A stretch of 8,612 bases of DNA from Akkermansia muciniphila (GTDB lineage: Bacteria; Verrucomicrobiota; Verrucomicrobiia; Verrucomicrobiales; V1-33): the NCBI GenBank assembly GCA_943331195.2, contig CALQKQ020000131.1, forward strand, positions 1 through 8,612. The letters run 5' to 3'. Of this stretch, positions 1 through 7,280 are shown in pieces. The notes under the pieces were generated by a model. That model was not told the DNA's origin, made no database searches, and saw only the letters and a list, made by a program, of their open reading frames with translations. The first letter of the stretch is position 1. The number at the start of each line of letters is the position of its first letter. A program made the position numbers and the translations under genes.

Positions 1-1184
1 GCCTCGCGGCGTTTGTCAGGGCTGGAGTTAGCCAAAAAAGCCCGGGCTTCCTCGGGGCTCGGCAGAATGCCCAAAACATCCAGCGAGGCCCGGCGCAAAA
101 AGGCGGCGTCGCTGCAGGGCTCCGAGGGCAAGATCCCCAACTCGCGAAAACGAGCATAGGCTAGGGTGTCAATGAAATTGACCACCGGCAAGGCCGCATA
201 GGCCGCCTCCGGCAGCAGTTGGTCCGCCGGCACCACCACCGAAGAGGCCCCCACCATTCCCAAAAAGCGCGCCACCACCACCGCCTGGCCGCTGTATTGG
301 TCCACCGCGATTTTTCCCTCCTCGGAAACACTGGCGATCTGTTTGTCGTTGGAATAAAATTGCGCTAGAGAAGTAACATCCCGCACCGAGCCGTCGCTGT
401 AGTGCGCCTGCACCACCAGCTTTTGGAACGCACCTTTGCGATAGCGGCGCTCCTTTGGAAACACTTCTAGCCGACTCAAGACCGGCTCCTTATCCTGGCT
501 GAAGGCCATGCCCGTGCCGATCCATTTCGCTAGGGTCCGATAGGCATCGGAATCCCGCTCAAAGCGGGCCCCGCCTTCGTGCGGAAGGGTTTGCATCGCC
601 TTGAGGAGGAGCAGGCTCTCCCCAGGATCGGCCGGAAAGACCCGCCGCCCCCGCGCCCCGCGCACGATGTTGTGATAGTCCGAGGCCGGATCAAAAGAAA
701 AGACGCTCAAGCGAAACCCATTCTGCCCATCGGCTTTGGCATGGCAGGCCCCCGCATTGCACCCGGTCTTGCCCAAAATGGGCAGGACATCCCGCATAAA
801 GCTAGGCGCGGCCGCGCTCGCCTCCACGATCTCGACCGGCAGTTCCACGCGGTGGTTTCCCAGCGTAGCCGTGAGCACGAGCCGCCCCACCCCGCGCGCC
901 CGCAGCGCCCCGGGCGATTCTAAAACCGCCTGATCCGGTGCGCTGAGCGCGACCGCCGCCGTCTCCGTGGCATCCCGCTCCATGCCATCGCGGTGCCGCT
1001 CCGTGATCAAAAAAGCGGCCCGCTGCCCCGCCTCCAACCGCAGCGTGGCGGGCTCGCACACCAAAGCGCTAATCCCCTCATCCGCTGCGGCTGGCGCGAC
1101 CTCCTCGGCCCCAAGCGACGCCGCCAGCGCGGCTGCGCCGAGCAGCCCCGGCACTAAATATTTTGCTAGAAAGGTGGCATTCAT
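1..1184 (-). CDS. Secreted DUF1549-family (PSCyt2-type) protein with Ig-like domains, partial at the left edge
   Basis: This frame is open from an ATG at 1184 to the left edge, giving 394 visible residues with the C-terminus missing. Residues 1-26 look like a signal peptide (hydrophobic VPGLLGAAALAASLGA), so the protein is probably exported. An Ig-like/BIG2-type domain spans about 37-122. It is followed by the family signature TGCNAGACHAKADGQNGF (about 140-157), with C142, C147 and H148 as a C-x4-CH motif. A second BIG2-like domain covers about 235-318. The DUF1549 start lies at 335-394, with VNFIDTLAYARFRELGILPS and FLRRASLDVLGILPSPEEA. Full-length relatives usually continue into DUF1553. 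The start overlaps the stop of the upstream cytochrome/WD40 gene as ATGA, with no Shine-Dalgarno, so translational coupling is likely. These proteins are abundant in Planctomycetota and Verrucomicrobiota. Their biochemical role is not settled. The family call is solid and the function is open. Confidence 0.9.
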   Translation of the reverse strand, partial: MNATFLAKYLVPGLLGAAALAASLGAEEVAPAAADEGISALVCEPATLRLEAGQRAAFLITERHRDGMERDATETAAVALSAPDQAVLESPGALRARGVGRLVLTATLGNHRVELPVEIVEASAAAPSFMRDVLPILGKTGCNAGACHAKADGQNGFRLSVFSFDPASDYHNIVRGARGRRVFPADPGESLLLLKAMQTLPHEGGARFERDSDAYRTLAKWIGTGMAFSQDKEPVLSRLEVFPKERRYRKGAFQKLVVQAHYSDGSVRDVTSLAQFYSNDKQIASVSEEGKIAVDQYSGQAVVVARFLGMVGASSVVVPADQLLPEAAYAALPVVNFIDTLAYARFRELGILPSEPCSDAAFLRRASLDVLGILPSPEEARAFLANSSPDKRRE

Positions 1185-2554
1185 GGCGCAGGGGGAGCCG
1201 CCGGGGCGGCTAGGACATCGAGGTTGTCGAGCAGCTTGCCTTCTTGATCCCACCCCATCAGGCGCCCCGCGCTGGAACCAGCAAAAACGCGCCCGCCGCT
1301 GCCCGTGGCGCTCAAACAAAACAGCGGTGCCTCCGCATGGCCCCATTCCCGCTCGCTTCCGGTATCGGAACTCTGCGCTCCGCTGTGAACTTTGAGATCG
1401 GTATAGCGCAGCAGCGCTCCCCCGTCCGTCACCGCTAGCACCGCCGGCCCGACCGGGCTCCAGGCCACCGCATTGAAAGCGCTAGGACCCGAGGCTAGGG
1501 CGATGGTGTTTTCGCGCGTTTTGACATCCCACACTTTCAAACTGCGATCAGCTCCCGCCGTCACGAGCTGGCTGCCGTCGGGATGAAAACTCAGTCCGAG
1601 CACCTGCGTGGCATGGGCCTCCAGCCTAGCGGCCTCCGTGCCTGCGGGGAGGTCCCACAGCTTCACTAACTTGTCTCCACCAGCGGTGGCGAGCAGCTTG
1701 CCGTCGGGGCTCAGGGCCATCGCAAAAATCGTATCGTTGTGCGCCTGCCAAGACCGCAGCACCTGCCCCGAGGCCACCTCCAGCACCCTAACGACCCCAT
1801 TCTCCGCAACCTGCCCATCCGCCAGCAGGACCTCCGCGCCGCCGGGCAGCGCCTGCAGTGCGGTAATGCGATCCGTCAGCCCGAAAGTGCTTTCGCGCTC
1901 CGGCGTCAGGGTGGCCGCATTCCACAAAATGACGCGGCGGAAAGCCCCGGAAAGCAAATGCTTTCCATCCGGCAACCACGCCAAGGATTGCACCGGATCC
2001 AGCTGCGCCTGGGCCCGGGCGAGCAACTTCAGCGCAGCCGCACCCACTTCATAGAGCAAGACCTCGTTGCGGCAGCCCACCGCCAAACGCGTGCCGTCCG
2101 GAGAAAGCGCCAAGGCCAGCACCGGGCGATAGGCCTCCGCCAGCAGCCCTGGAGCCACCGGCCGCGAGGGCGAGGTCCCTCCGGCTAGGGCCGCCGCATC
2201 CCAGGGCGCCCCGTGGCGCACCCAGTCCTCGAAAACCTTGATCTGAGCCCCGGAAAGCTGCTTCTTCGGCGGCATGTGAGGGTCCGCCGCCGCCGCCAGC
2301 GACTGCACCAACAAACTCGCCTCCGGCTTCCCCTCCACCACTGCAGCCCCACTATCGCCGCCCCGCAGCAGCGCCTCCCGACTCGTTAAAGCGAGACCGC
2401 CTTTGCGCTTCTCCTCGCTGTGACAAGAAAGACAACTCCCCTTGATCAGCCGCATCGCCAAGCCCGCATCGGGCGCTGCCTCCGTGCGCAACAAACCCGC
2501 AACCAGCCAGAGCAGGGCGGTCGGGAAAACAGAGCGTGGCTTCGGCAAAGGCAT
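1181..2554 (-). CDS. Secreted planctomycete-type cytochrome c (PSCyt1) fused to a seven-bladed WD40 propeller
   Basis: The chosen ATG at 2554 gives 457 residues and puts a signal peptide (hydrophobic FPTALLWLVAGLL, then TEAAP) at the N-terminus. The frame can be extended to an ATG at 2665 or a TTG at 2677, but the added residues are basic and would bury the signal. No Shine-Dalgarno is visible at any of these. The PSCyt1 domain follows: a heme c motif CLSCH at 41-45, GGLALTSREALLRGGDSGA at 52-70, and PHMPPKKQLS at 92-101 with M94 a candidate axial ligand. Seven WD-like units follow at about 144-170, 188-212, 229-260, 276-301, 318-343, 360-386 and 410-438, enough for one closed propeller. The best are SPDGKLLATAGGDKLVKLWD and HPDGSQLVTAGADRSLKVWD. 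The protein probably acts in the periplasm, and the propeller could bind the coupled downstream DUF1549 protein (inference). Confidence 0.9.
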   Translation of the reverse strand: MPLPKPRSVFPTALLWLVAGLLRTEAAPDAGLAMRLIKGSCLSCHSEEKRKGGLALTSREALLRGGDSGAAVVEGKPEASLLVQSLAAAADPHMPPKKQLSGAQIKVFEDWVRHGAPWDAAALAGGTSPSRPVAPGLLAEAYRPVLALALSPDGTRLAVGCRNEVLLYEVGAAALKLLARAQAQLDPVQSLAWLPDGKHLLSGAFRRVILWNAATLTPERESTFGLTDRITALQALPGGAEVLLADGQVAENGVVRVLEVASGQVLRSWQAHNDTIFAMALSPDGKLLATAGGDKLVKLWDLPAGTEAARLEAHATQVLGLSFHPDGSQLVTAGADRSLKVWDVKTRENTIALASGPSAFNAVAWSPVGPAVLAVTDGGALLRYTDLKVHSGAQSSDTGSEREWGHAEAPLFCLSATGSGGRVFAGSSAGRLMGWDQEGKLLDNLDVLAAPAAPPAP

Positions 2555-2693
2555 GGGCGCGTTGATGGGATACACCTGCGGCAGGCCCATTGTTTCGCCA
2601 AACCAGCATCGCGCAAGCCCCTTGCGCCAAGCCCGCCCCCCTCCGAGACCCCGTCGACTTGCCATCCGCAGCGGCAAGCCTTAGTCTGACGCC
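2555..2693. promoter_or_regulatory. Divergent intergenic region between the cytochrome operon and the cNMP-binding gene
   Basis: With the cytochrome start placed at 2554, these 139 bases separate two divergent genes and must carry both promoters, unless the cytochrome gene really begins further upstream (2665 or 2677). I see no convincing -35/-10 pair, no inverted repeat that would mark an operator, and no Shine-Dalgarno next to either start. An in-frame TAG at 2682-2684 blocks upward extension of the plus-strand gene, so its 5' leader is short. Confidence 0.4.
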
Positions 2694-3200
2694 GTGAATC
2701 ACCAGAGTTCCCCCACCCACGCCCCGGCCCATGAGTTGCCCGCCACCGGGGTCTTTGGCCATGTTAGCGCCCCCGCCCGCCAGTCCCTCGCCGCCGCCGG
2801 CCACTTCGCCTCCCTCCCCCACGGAGCTTACTTGGCCACCCAAGGAGAACCCCACCACACCCTCTCCGTGCTCCTTTCCGGCACCCTCAACATCTTTGTC
2901 CACGCCCACGCCGACACCCTCCACGTGGCCTCCATCCATCCCGGCGAGACCGTCGGCGAAATGAACGTCCTCGACCCCCAAGAGCGCGCCTCCGCCGACG
3001 TCGTCGTCGCCGAGCCCGCCCTGGTGTTTTCCATCGAACGCGAGGCCTTCCAAGATCTCGTGCAGCGCGACGCCCTGATAGGCTTAGAGCTAGTTAGCGC
3101 CCTCGGCAAAGAACTCTGCCAGCGCCTCCGCCTCGCCAGCGAAGCGCGCCTGCGCCAAACCGAAACCACCCGCGCCAACTTCCGCGATATGGATTACTAG
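2694..3200 (+). CDS. Stand-alone cyclic nucleotide-binding (CRP-like cNMP-BD) domain protein
   Basis: The protein has 168 residues and begins at GTG 2694, the only plausible start after an in-frame TAG at 2682-2684. The cNMP-binding beta-roll spans about 20-125. ATQGEPHHTLSVLLSGTLNI (48-67) matches the front of the domain. HPGETVGEMNVLDPQERASA (82-101) matches the phosphate-binding cassette, with the conserved G88-E89 pair and R98 in place. The R-A-S order resembles the R-A-A of protein kinase A more than the R-S/T of CRP. FSIEREAF (112-119) closes the roll. About 45 helical residues follow, with no recognisable helix-turn-helix, so the protein probably does not bind DNA as CRP does. It may sense cAMP or c-di-GMP and act through a partner (inference). 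It is divergent from the cytochrome operon and convergent with the AsmA-like gene, 30 bases away. Confidence 0.87.
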   Translation: MNHQSSPTHAPAHELPATGVFGHVSAPARQSLAAAGHFASLPHGAYLATQGEPHHTLSVLLSGTLNIFVHAHADTLHVASIHPGETVGEMNVLDPQERASADVVVAEPALVFSIEREAFQDLVQRDALIGLELVSALGKELCQRLRLASEARLRQTETTRANFRDMDY

Positions 3201-3230
3201 CCCTGCATTCCGAGCACCGCCGCCCCTCCC

Positions 3231-5945
3231 CTAGCGCGGCCCATCCCGCTTCTCGATAGTCTCAGCGGCCGGTTCCGCCGCAGGCTTCACCCGGAAGGGA
3301 CTCGACCAATAGCGCGGATTCCAGGAAGGTTCCGCCAAGGTCCCGTCGGCGGCATATTCAAAGAGCTTGCTCACGGGATAGAGCAACATCCCAGGCGCCC
3401 CCCGCAGATTGACCCGCGCCAACAAATCCACCCGGTCTCGGACATAGTCCACTTCGCCCGAAGCCGTCAACTTAAAGGCGGTGGTGGCGGCGGCAAAGTC
3501 CGGCAGCCGCACCTTGCCCTCCCCCACCGTAAACGTGGTCGCCGCGCTGCGGGCCACGCTATAGCCTACCTTTTCGCCCGGGATCACCGCATCCAACAAA
3601 GCCGACAACGGCCCCAGCAAGGGCAAGGCAAACAGATTTCCCTCCTCCAAGCGAGCCTCGCCTCGCCCCTGCAGGGCGGCCGGGTCGGTTCCGGAAATTT
3701 GATAGAAAAAATTCCCGCTGAGCAGCCCCTCACTGCGGCGCGCTGGATCGATGACCGCCGCCAATTGCGCAAACGAGACCTTCTCTAACACCAAGCTCCC
3801 CGAGTGCCCCGCGCGCTCTAGCTTGGGAAATTCGAGGGTGGCCCCAAACTTACCCCCCAGCAGCGCGCCTTCCCCCGTGCCGGTGAGCTGCCCCCCCTTG
3901 CTTTCGATCTGCCCAGCAAACTGTTCCAGCGGCCAGCTCCGCCGCAGCGCCTTGAGGCTGACCCGCCCCGGGGCTTTCAGCTCAGCCTTCCACCACGCCG
4001 CCGCCGCCCCCTTCCCTAGCGGAAAGCTCCCCTCAAAGGTGGTCGGTGCCGCCTCCTCCAAGCGCAAGGTATCGAAAACCTCCACGCCCGGAGCGGTGGT
4101 CCCGCTCAACTGCAAGCTGAGCTGGGGCCCCTGCACCTGGATCGCACCCGAGGCCTCCGCAAAATCCCTCGCCTGCCCCGCCACCTCCAGCCCCACCCCC
4201 CGCCGCGTCCGCAGCGCAATCCGGTAATCGCTGCGCGCCAAGCCCTGGAGATCAATCACTCCCTCCATGCGGGTTTCCGGCGACTTGGCAAAGCGATACT
4301 TCTCCACGGCCTTAGCCAAAGATGGTTGAAATAGCCGCAGCAGCGGAGCGGGCATCAGGGTTCCCTCGGCACCCACCAGAGTTAGCAAGCCCTCCGCCGC
4401 ATTCACCCGCACCTCCCTAGCCTTGCCCCCGCCCTCCGCCATCTCCAGCGCCGCATGGCGCAATACCAACGGGCACTCCGCCGCCGGATTGTATAACAAC
4501 TCCGCCGCCGCCTCCCCTAGCGCGGTGCCTTGATAGGAAAAATCCCGCAATTGGAAGCGCCCCGCATGGCGCCACGCGCCTTCCCCCCGGTCCCCCTGCA
4601 AGCGGACCGCCGCGCTGGAAGCAGCATTGAACGCGAAGCGCTCCAGCCATTTCCGAACCCCGCCATCCGGCAGGAAGGGCCGCAGCGGTTCCACCCCCAT
4701 GCGCCAGTCCACCTCATAGCGCCCCTGCTGCGGCCCCAGCAGCAGCTGGCCGCGCACCTCGCCGCTGTGATGCCTCAGGACCCCCTCGCGGACATACAGG
4801 TGCCCCTCCGGCTTCAGCGCCACCTTGGCCGACAAACCCTCAAACACTACCCCTCGCGTAAGGAACCGCCCCAGCCGCACGCGCCCTTGCCCTTCCAAGG
4901 GCCACGCCCCCGCCCGCCAGTTCCAGCGGCCCTCCCAACTCAACTCCGGCGGCGTATAACAAACCACCTCCCCCAGCCACGGCGCCTCCTCCAAAGCACT
5001 CCGCAGCAAGCCCTGCACATCCATGCTGCAGTCGAACGCCACCTCCACCCCAGCCGCGTCCCCTACCTTCCAGCTCGCCGCCCCATGCAGCGCCCCATAG
5101 CGGTCCCGCACTTCCAAGCGCTCCAAGGTGGCTAGGCCATCAGATAGGCTGGCCCGCGCCTCAAATCCCTCCACCGCTCCTCCCCGATGCACCAAGGCCC
5201 CGCCGCTCAGCTGCGCGCGCACCTCTAGCCCAGCCAGCTCCGCGAGGTCGCCCTCCACTTCCAAGGACAACTCCCCCTTGTAAGCCCGCGCCATCCCCCC
5301 AGCCCCTGGCGGAATCTGAAACCGCTCCATCGCCCGCAGCACCTTGCGCCACACCCCGCTGTGCTCTCCCATCTCCTGCAGTTGGCGGCGGCGCTGCTGC
5401 CGCGCCCGATCCTTCTCCGCACCACTCGAAACCTGCGGCGGCGGCTTGCGCAGCCGACCCGAAACCTTCACCAAAACACCCGAAATCTCCCCCTCCGCCT
5501 GGGCAATTTCAATCTGCTCCTCCTGGAAAACCAAGCGCGCATTCAAGTCCCGAATCGTTAGCCAATCGCGGCGCGGATCGCCCGGCTCCATCGGCAGGGA
5601 AACGTCCGCCTTCTGCAAATGCAAGGTCCGCAGAAAGTCCTCCCGGTTCACCAAGCGGGCCAGGTCAATGTCCAAGCTGATGCGGTCAATCGCCGCCACC
5701 TGCTGGTCCGCTCGGCTCACATCAAAAAGCTTCACATCCCGCGCCGTCAGCCCCTCCACCGGATCCAAGGTCAGCCGCCCAATCTCCGCCCGCAGCCCAT
5801 GCCGCGCCAATTCCTTGGCAATCAACCCCCGCCACTTCTTCGTAAAACCCTGGTCCCACCCATACACTCCTAACCAAACCGCCCCCACCAGCATCAGCAG
5901 GGCGATCCACCGCGTCCAGCGCCGACCATTCAAAAAAGGAACCAC
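3231..5945 (-). CDS. AsmA-like (AsmA/TamB/YhdP-type) membrane-anchored protein
   Basis: The frame opens at GTG 5951, but GTG 5945 sits about 7 bases after a strong GGAGG and is preferred, giving 904 residues. One N-terminal membrane segment (WIALLMLVGAVWLGVYGW) is followed by LIAKELARHGLRAEIGRLTL and LDIDLARL, the usual opening of AsmA-like proteins. The centre is a long run of beta-rich, poorly conserved repeats. The last ~165 residues carry the AsmA-like C-terminal region: GLLSGNFFYQISGTDPAALQ, then the LPLLGPLSALLDAVIPGE stretch, a GEVDY strand and LLYPVSKLFEYAADGTL. Relatives are inner-membrane-anchored beta-groove proteins in the periplasm, implicated in moving phospholipid to the outer membrane. 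The fold and family come from sequence pattern, and the transport role is by analogy. It is divergent from a Spinster-type transporter, and the minus-strand frame is G-rich. Confidence 0.85.
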   Translation of the reverse strand: MVPFLNGRRWTRWIALLMLVGAVWLGVYGWDQGFTKKWRGLIAKELARHGLRAEIGRLTLDPVEGLTARDVKLFDVSRADQQVAAIDRISLDIDLARLVNREDFLRTLHLQKADVSLPMEPGDPRRDWLTIRDLNARLVFQEEQIEIAQAEGEISGVLVKVSGRLRKPPPQVSSGAEKDRARQQRRRQLQEMGEHSGVWRKVLRAMERFQIPPGAGGMARAYKGELSLEVEGDLAELAGLEVRAQLSGGALVHRGGAVEGFEARASLSDGLATLERLEVRDRYGALHGAASWKVGDAAGVEVAFDCSMDVQGLLRSALEEAPWLGEVVCYTPPELSWEGRWNWRAGAWPLEGQGRVRLGRFLTRGVVFEGLSAKVALKPEGHLYVREGVLRHHSGEVRGQLLLGPQQGRYEVDWRMGVEPLRPFLPDGGVRKWLERFAFNAASSAAVRLQGDRGEGAWRHAGRFQLRDFSYQGTALGEAAAELLYNPAAECPLVLRHAALEMAEGGGKAREVRVNAAEGLLTLVGAEGTLMPAPLLRLFQPSLAKAVEKYRFAKSPETRMEGVIDLQGLARSDYRIALRTRRGVGLEVAGQARDFAEASGAIQVQGPQLSLQLSGTTAPGVEVFDTLRLEEAAPTTFEGSFPLGKGAAAAWWKAELKAPGRVSLKALRRSWPLEQFAGQIESKGGQLTGTGEGALLGGKFGATLEFPKLERAGHSGSLVLEKVSFAQLAAVIDPARRSEGLLSGNFFYQISGTDPAALQGRGEARLEEGNLFALPLLGPLSALLDAVIPGEKVGYSVARSAATTFTVGEGKVRLPDFAAATTAFKLTASGEVDYVRDRVDLLARVNLRGAPGMLLYPVSKLFEYAADGTLAEPSWNPRYWSSPFRVKPAAEPAAETIEKRDGPR

Positions 5946-5950
5946 CCCCA

Positions 5951-5959
5951 CTCCTCCCT
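5951..5959 (-). promoter_or_regulatory. Strong ribosome binding site deciding the AsmA-like gene start
   Basis: Read on the minus strand the bases are AGGGAGGAG, followed by TGGGG and a GTG at 5945. The GGAGG core (5957-5953) lies 7 bases before GTG 5945, the ideal distance, whereas GTG 5951 overlaps the site. This is the only clear Shine-Dalgarno sequence at any start in the window. Confidence 0.6.
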
Positions 5960-6003
5960 CGAACCCTCACCCTTTTCAACCCAACAGACCGCCCGCCCTC
6001 GTT

Positions 6004-7269
6004 ATGGTCTTGTCGCCCCCCCCCTTTGCGTCTACAACAACCTTCGTGCGCACTCTCACCTCCCGGCAAACCTTGGTCATCCTGACCGGTCTTAATCTTT
6101 TTAACTACTTCGACCGCTACGTCCTTTCGGCGGTCCTCCCCTCTCTCCAGGGCGAACTCCACCTCGACGACAGCCAAGCCGGCCACCTCGCCACTGTCTT
6201 CATGTTGGGATATTTCCTAACTTCACCCTTCTTCGGCTGGCTCGGCGACCGCGCTTCCCGCAAATGGCTCATCGCCGGCGGCATTTTCATCTGGAGTGCC
6301 TCCACCGTCATGACCGGCTACTCCGCCACCCTCGGCATCCTCCTCTTCTGGCGCGCCATGGTCGGCGTCGGCGAGGCCAGCTACGCCACCATCAGCCCCG
6401 CTTGGCTCTCCGACGTCTACCCCCCCGAAAAACGCAACAACGCCCTAACGATCTTCTACACCGCCATCCCCATCGGCGCCGCCCTCGGCAGCGTCGTCGG
6501 CGGCTGGATCGCCGCCACCTCCGGCTGGCGCCACGCCTTCATCTGGGCGGGCGCTCCCGGCCTCCTCCTCGCCCTCCTCCTCCTCCCCTTCCGCGAACCC
6601 GCTCGCAGCACCCCTAGCAAATCCGACCTGCCCGCCTCCGGCTGGCGCGGCATCCTCTCCCTCTTCACGCGGCGCGACTACAACCTCAGCGTCTGGGGCT
6701 ACACCGCCTACACCTTCGCCCTCGGTGCCATGGCCCACTGGGGTCCCAGCTTCCTCCACCGCGCCCACGGCCTCGCCATCCCCCAGGCCGCTGAATTTTT
6801 CGGCTACGTCCTCGTCGGCGCCGGCCTCACTGGCACCATGCTCGGCGGACTCGCCGCCACCGCCTGGCAAAAACGCCACCCCAGCGGCTACGCCGGAACC
6901 CTCGCCCTCTCCATGCTCCTGGGCGCTCCCGCCGCCTGGCTCGCCTTCACCGCCACCACCCCCACCACCAGCATGGCCGCCCTCGCCCTCGCCATGTTCT
7001 GCTGCTTCCTCGGCACCGGCCCTATCAATACCCTCATCCTCGAGTCCGCCCCTCCCGCCCTCCGCGCCAGCGCCATGGCCGGCTCCATCTTCATGATCCA
7101 CCTCTTCGGCGACATGTGGTCCCCCGGCCTCGTCGGCCAGTTGTCCGACCGCTGGCACAGCCTCGGCCAAGCCCTCCTCATCCTCCCCGGCGTCCTCCTC
7201 CTCGCCGGCCTCCTCTGGGGCACCCTCGCCTGGTGCCAACACCGCAGCCCCCGCTCCCCCCAGGCCTAA
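6004..7269 (+). CDS. Spinster-type major facilitator superfamily transporter
   Basis: The protein has 421 residues from ATG 6004. The frame stays open upstream to 5344, but that stretch is antisense to the AsmA-like gene. About twelve hydrophobic segments are visible. Spinster hallmarks are strong: NYFDRYVLSAVLP (34-46), the MFS motif A GWLGDRASRKWLI (78-90), VGVGEASYATISPAWLSDVY (120-139), FYTAIPIGAALG (151-162), and IHLFGDMWSPGLVGQLSD (365-382), which closely matches the equivalent loop of animal Spns proteins. Characterised Spinster proteins export lysophospholipids or sphingosine-1-phosphate. Bacterial members are largely uncharacterised, so the substrate here is unknown. It probably acts in the inner membrane. 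kdsB follows after 11 bases and is likely co-transcribed. No Shine-Dalgarno precedes the start. GTG 6046 is a possible later start just before the first helix. Confidence 0.9.
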   Translation: MVLSPPPFASTTTFVRTLTSRQTLVILTGLNLFNYFDRYVLSAVLPSLQGELHLDDSQAGHLATVFMLGYFLTSPFFGWLGDRASRKWLIAGGIFIWSASTVMTGYSATLGILLFWRAMVGVGEASYATISPAWLSDVYPPEKRNNALTIFYTAIPIGAALGSVVGGWIAATSGWRHAFIWAGAPGLLLALLLLPFREPARSTPSKSDLPASGWRGILSLFTRRDYNLSVWGYTAYTFALGAMAHWGPSFLHRAHGLAIPQAAEFFGYVLVGAGLTGTMLGGLAATAWQKRHPSGYAGTLALSMLLGAPAAWLAFTATTPTTSMAALALAMFCCFLGTGPINTLILESAPPALRASAMAGSIFMIHLFGDMWSPGLVGQLSDRWHSLGQALLILPGVLLLAGLLWGTLAWCQHRSPRSPQA

Positions 7270-7280
7270 CTCCCCCTCCC

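Noticed and set aside
579..1395. Plus-strand frames of 65-142 codons over the DUF1549 gene and the 3' end of the cytochrome/WD40 gene.
   Set aside because: The minus strand here encodes clear DUF1549 and WD40 proteins. The plus frames are Arg/Pro-rich shadows.
2352..3053. 233-codon minus-strand frame crossing the divergent intergenic region.
   Set aside because: It overlaps two well-supported genes and is Gly-rich low complexity over the cNMP gene, where its frame is just the antisense.
3201..3230. Possible terminator between the convergent cNMP and AsmA-like genes.
   Set aside because: The 30 bases are C-rich with no stable inverted repeat and no T run on either strand.
5344..6003. 220-codon stop-free upstream extension of the Spinster-type transporter frame.
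   Set aside because: It is antisense to the N-terminal part of the AsmA-like gene, is Ser/Arg-rich without domain character, and the family's conserved start region begins after 6004.
6580..6600. CTC/CTCC repeat tracts in the transporter, as a possible microsatellite or phase-variable tract.
   Set aside because: These are runs of leucine codons (CTC) in a membrane helix. The repeat is imperfect and explained by codon bias.
6445..7242. 265-codon minus-strand frame inside the transporter, extremely rich in Glu and Gly.
   Set aside because: It is the reverse reading of C-rich codons (CTC, GCC, CCC give GAG, GGC, GGG). It has no domain pattern and the plus-strand MFS is certain.
7116..7280. 55-codon upstream extension of the kdsB frame.
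   Set aside because: It is His/Pro/Arg-rich, lies within the transporter coding region, and KdsB proteins start at the IIPAR-containing segment with the usual ~250-residue length.
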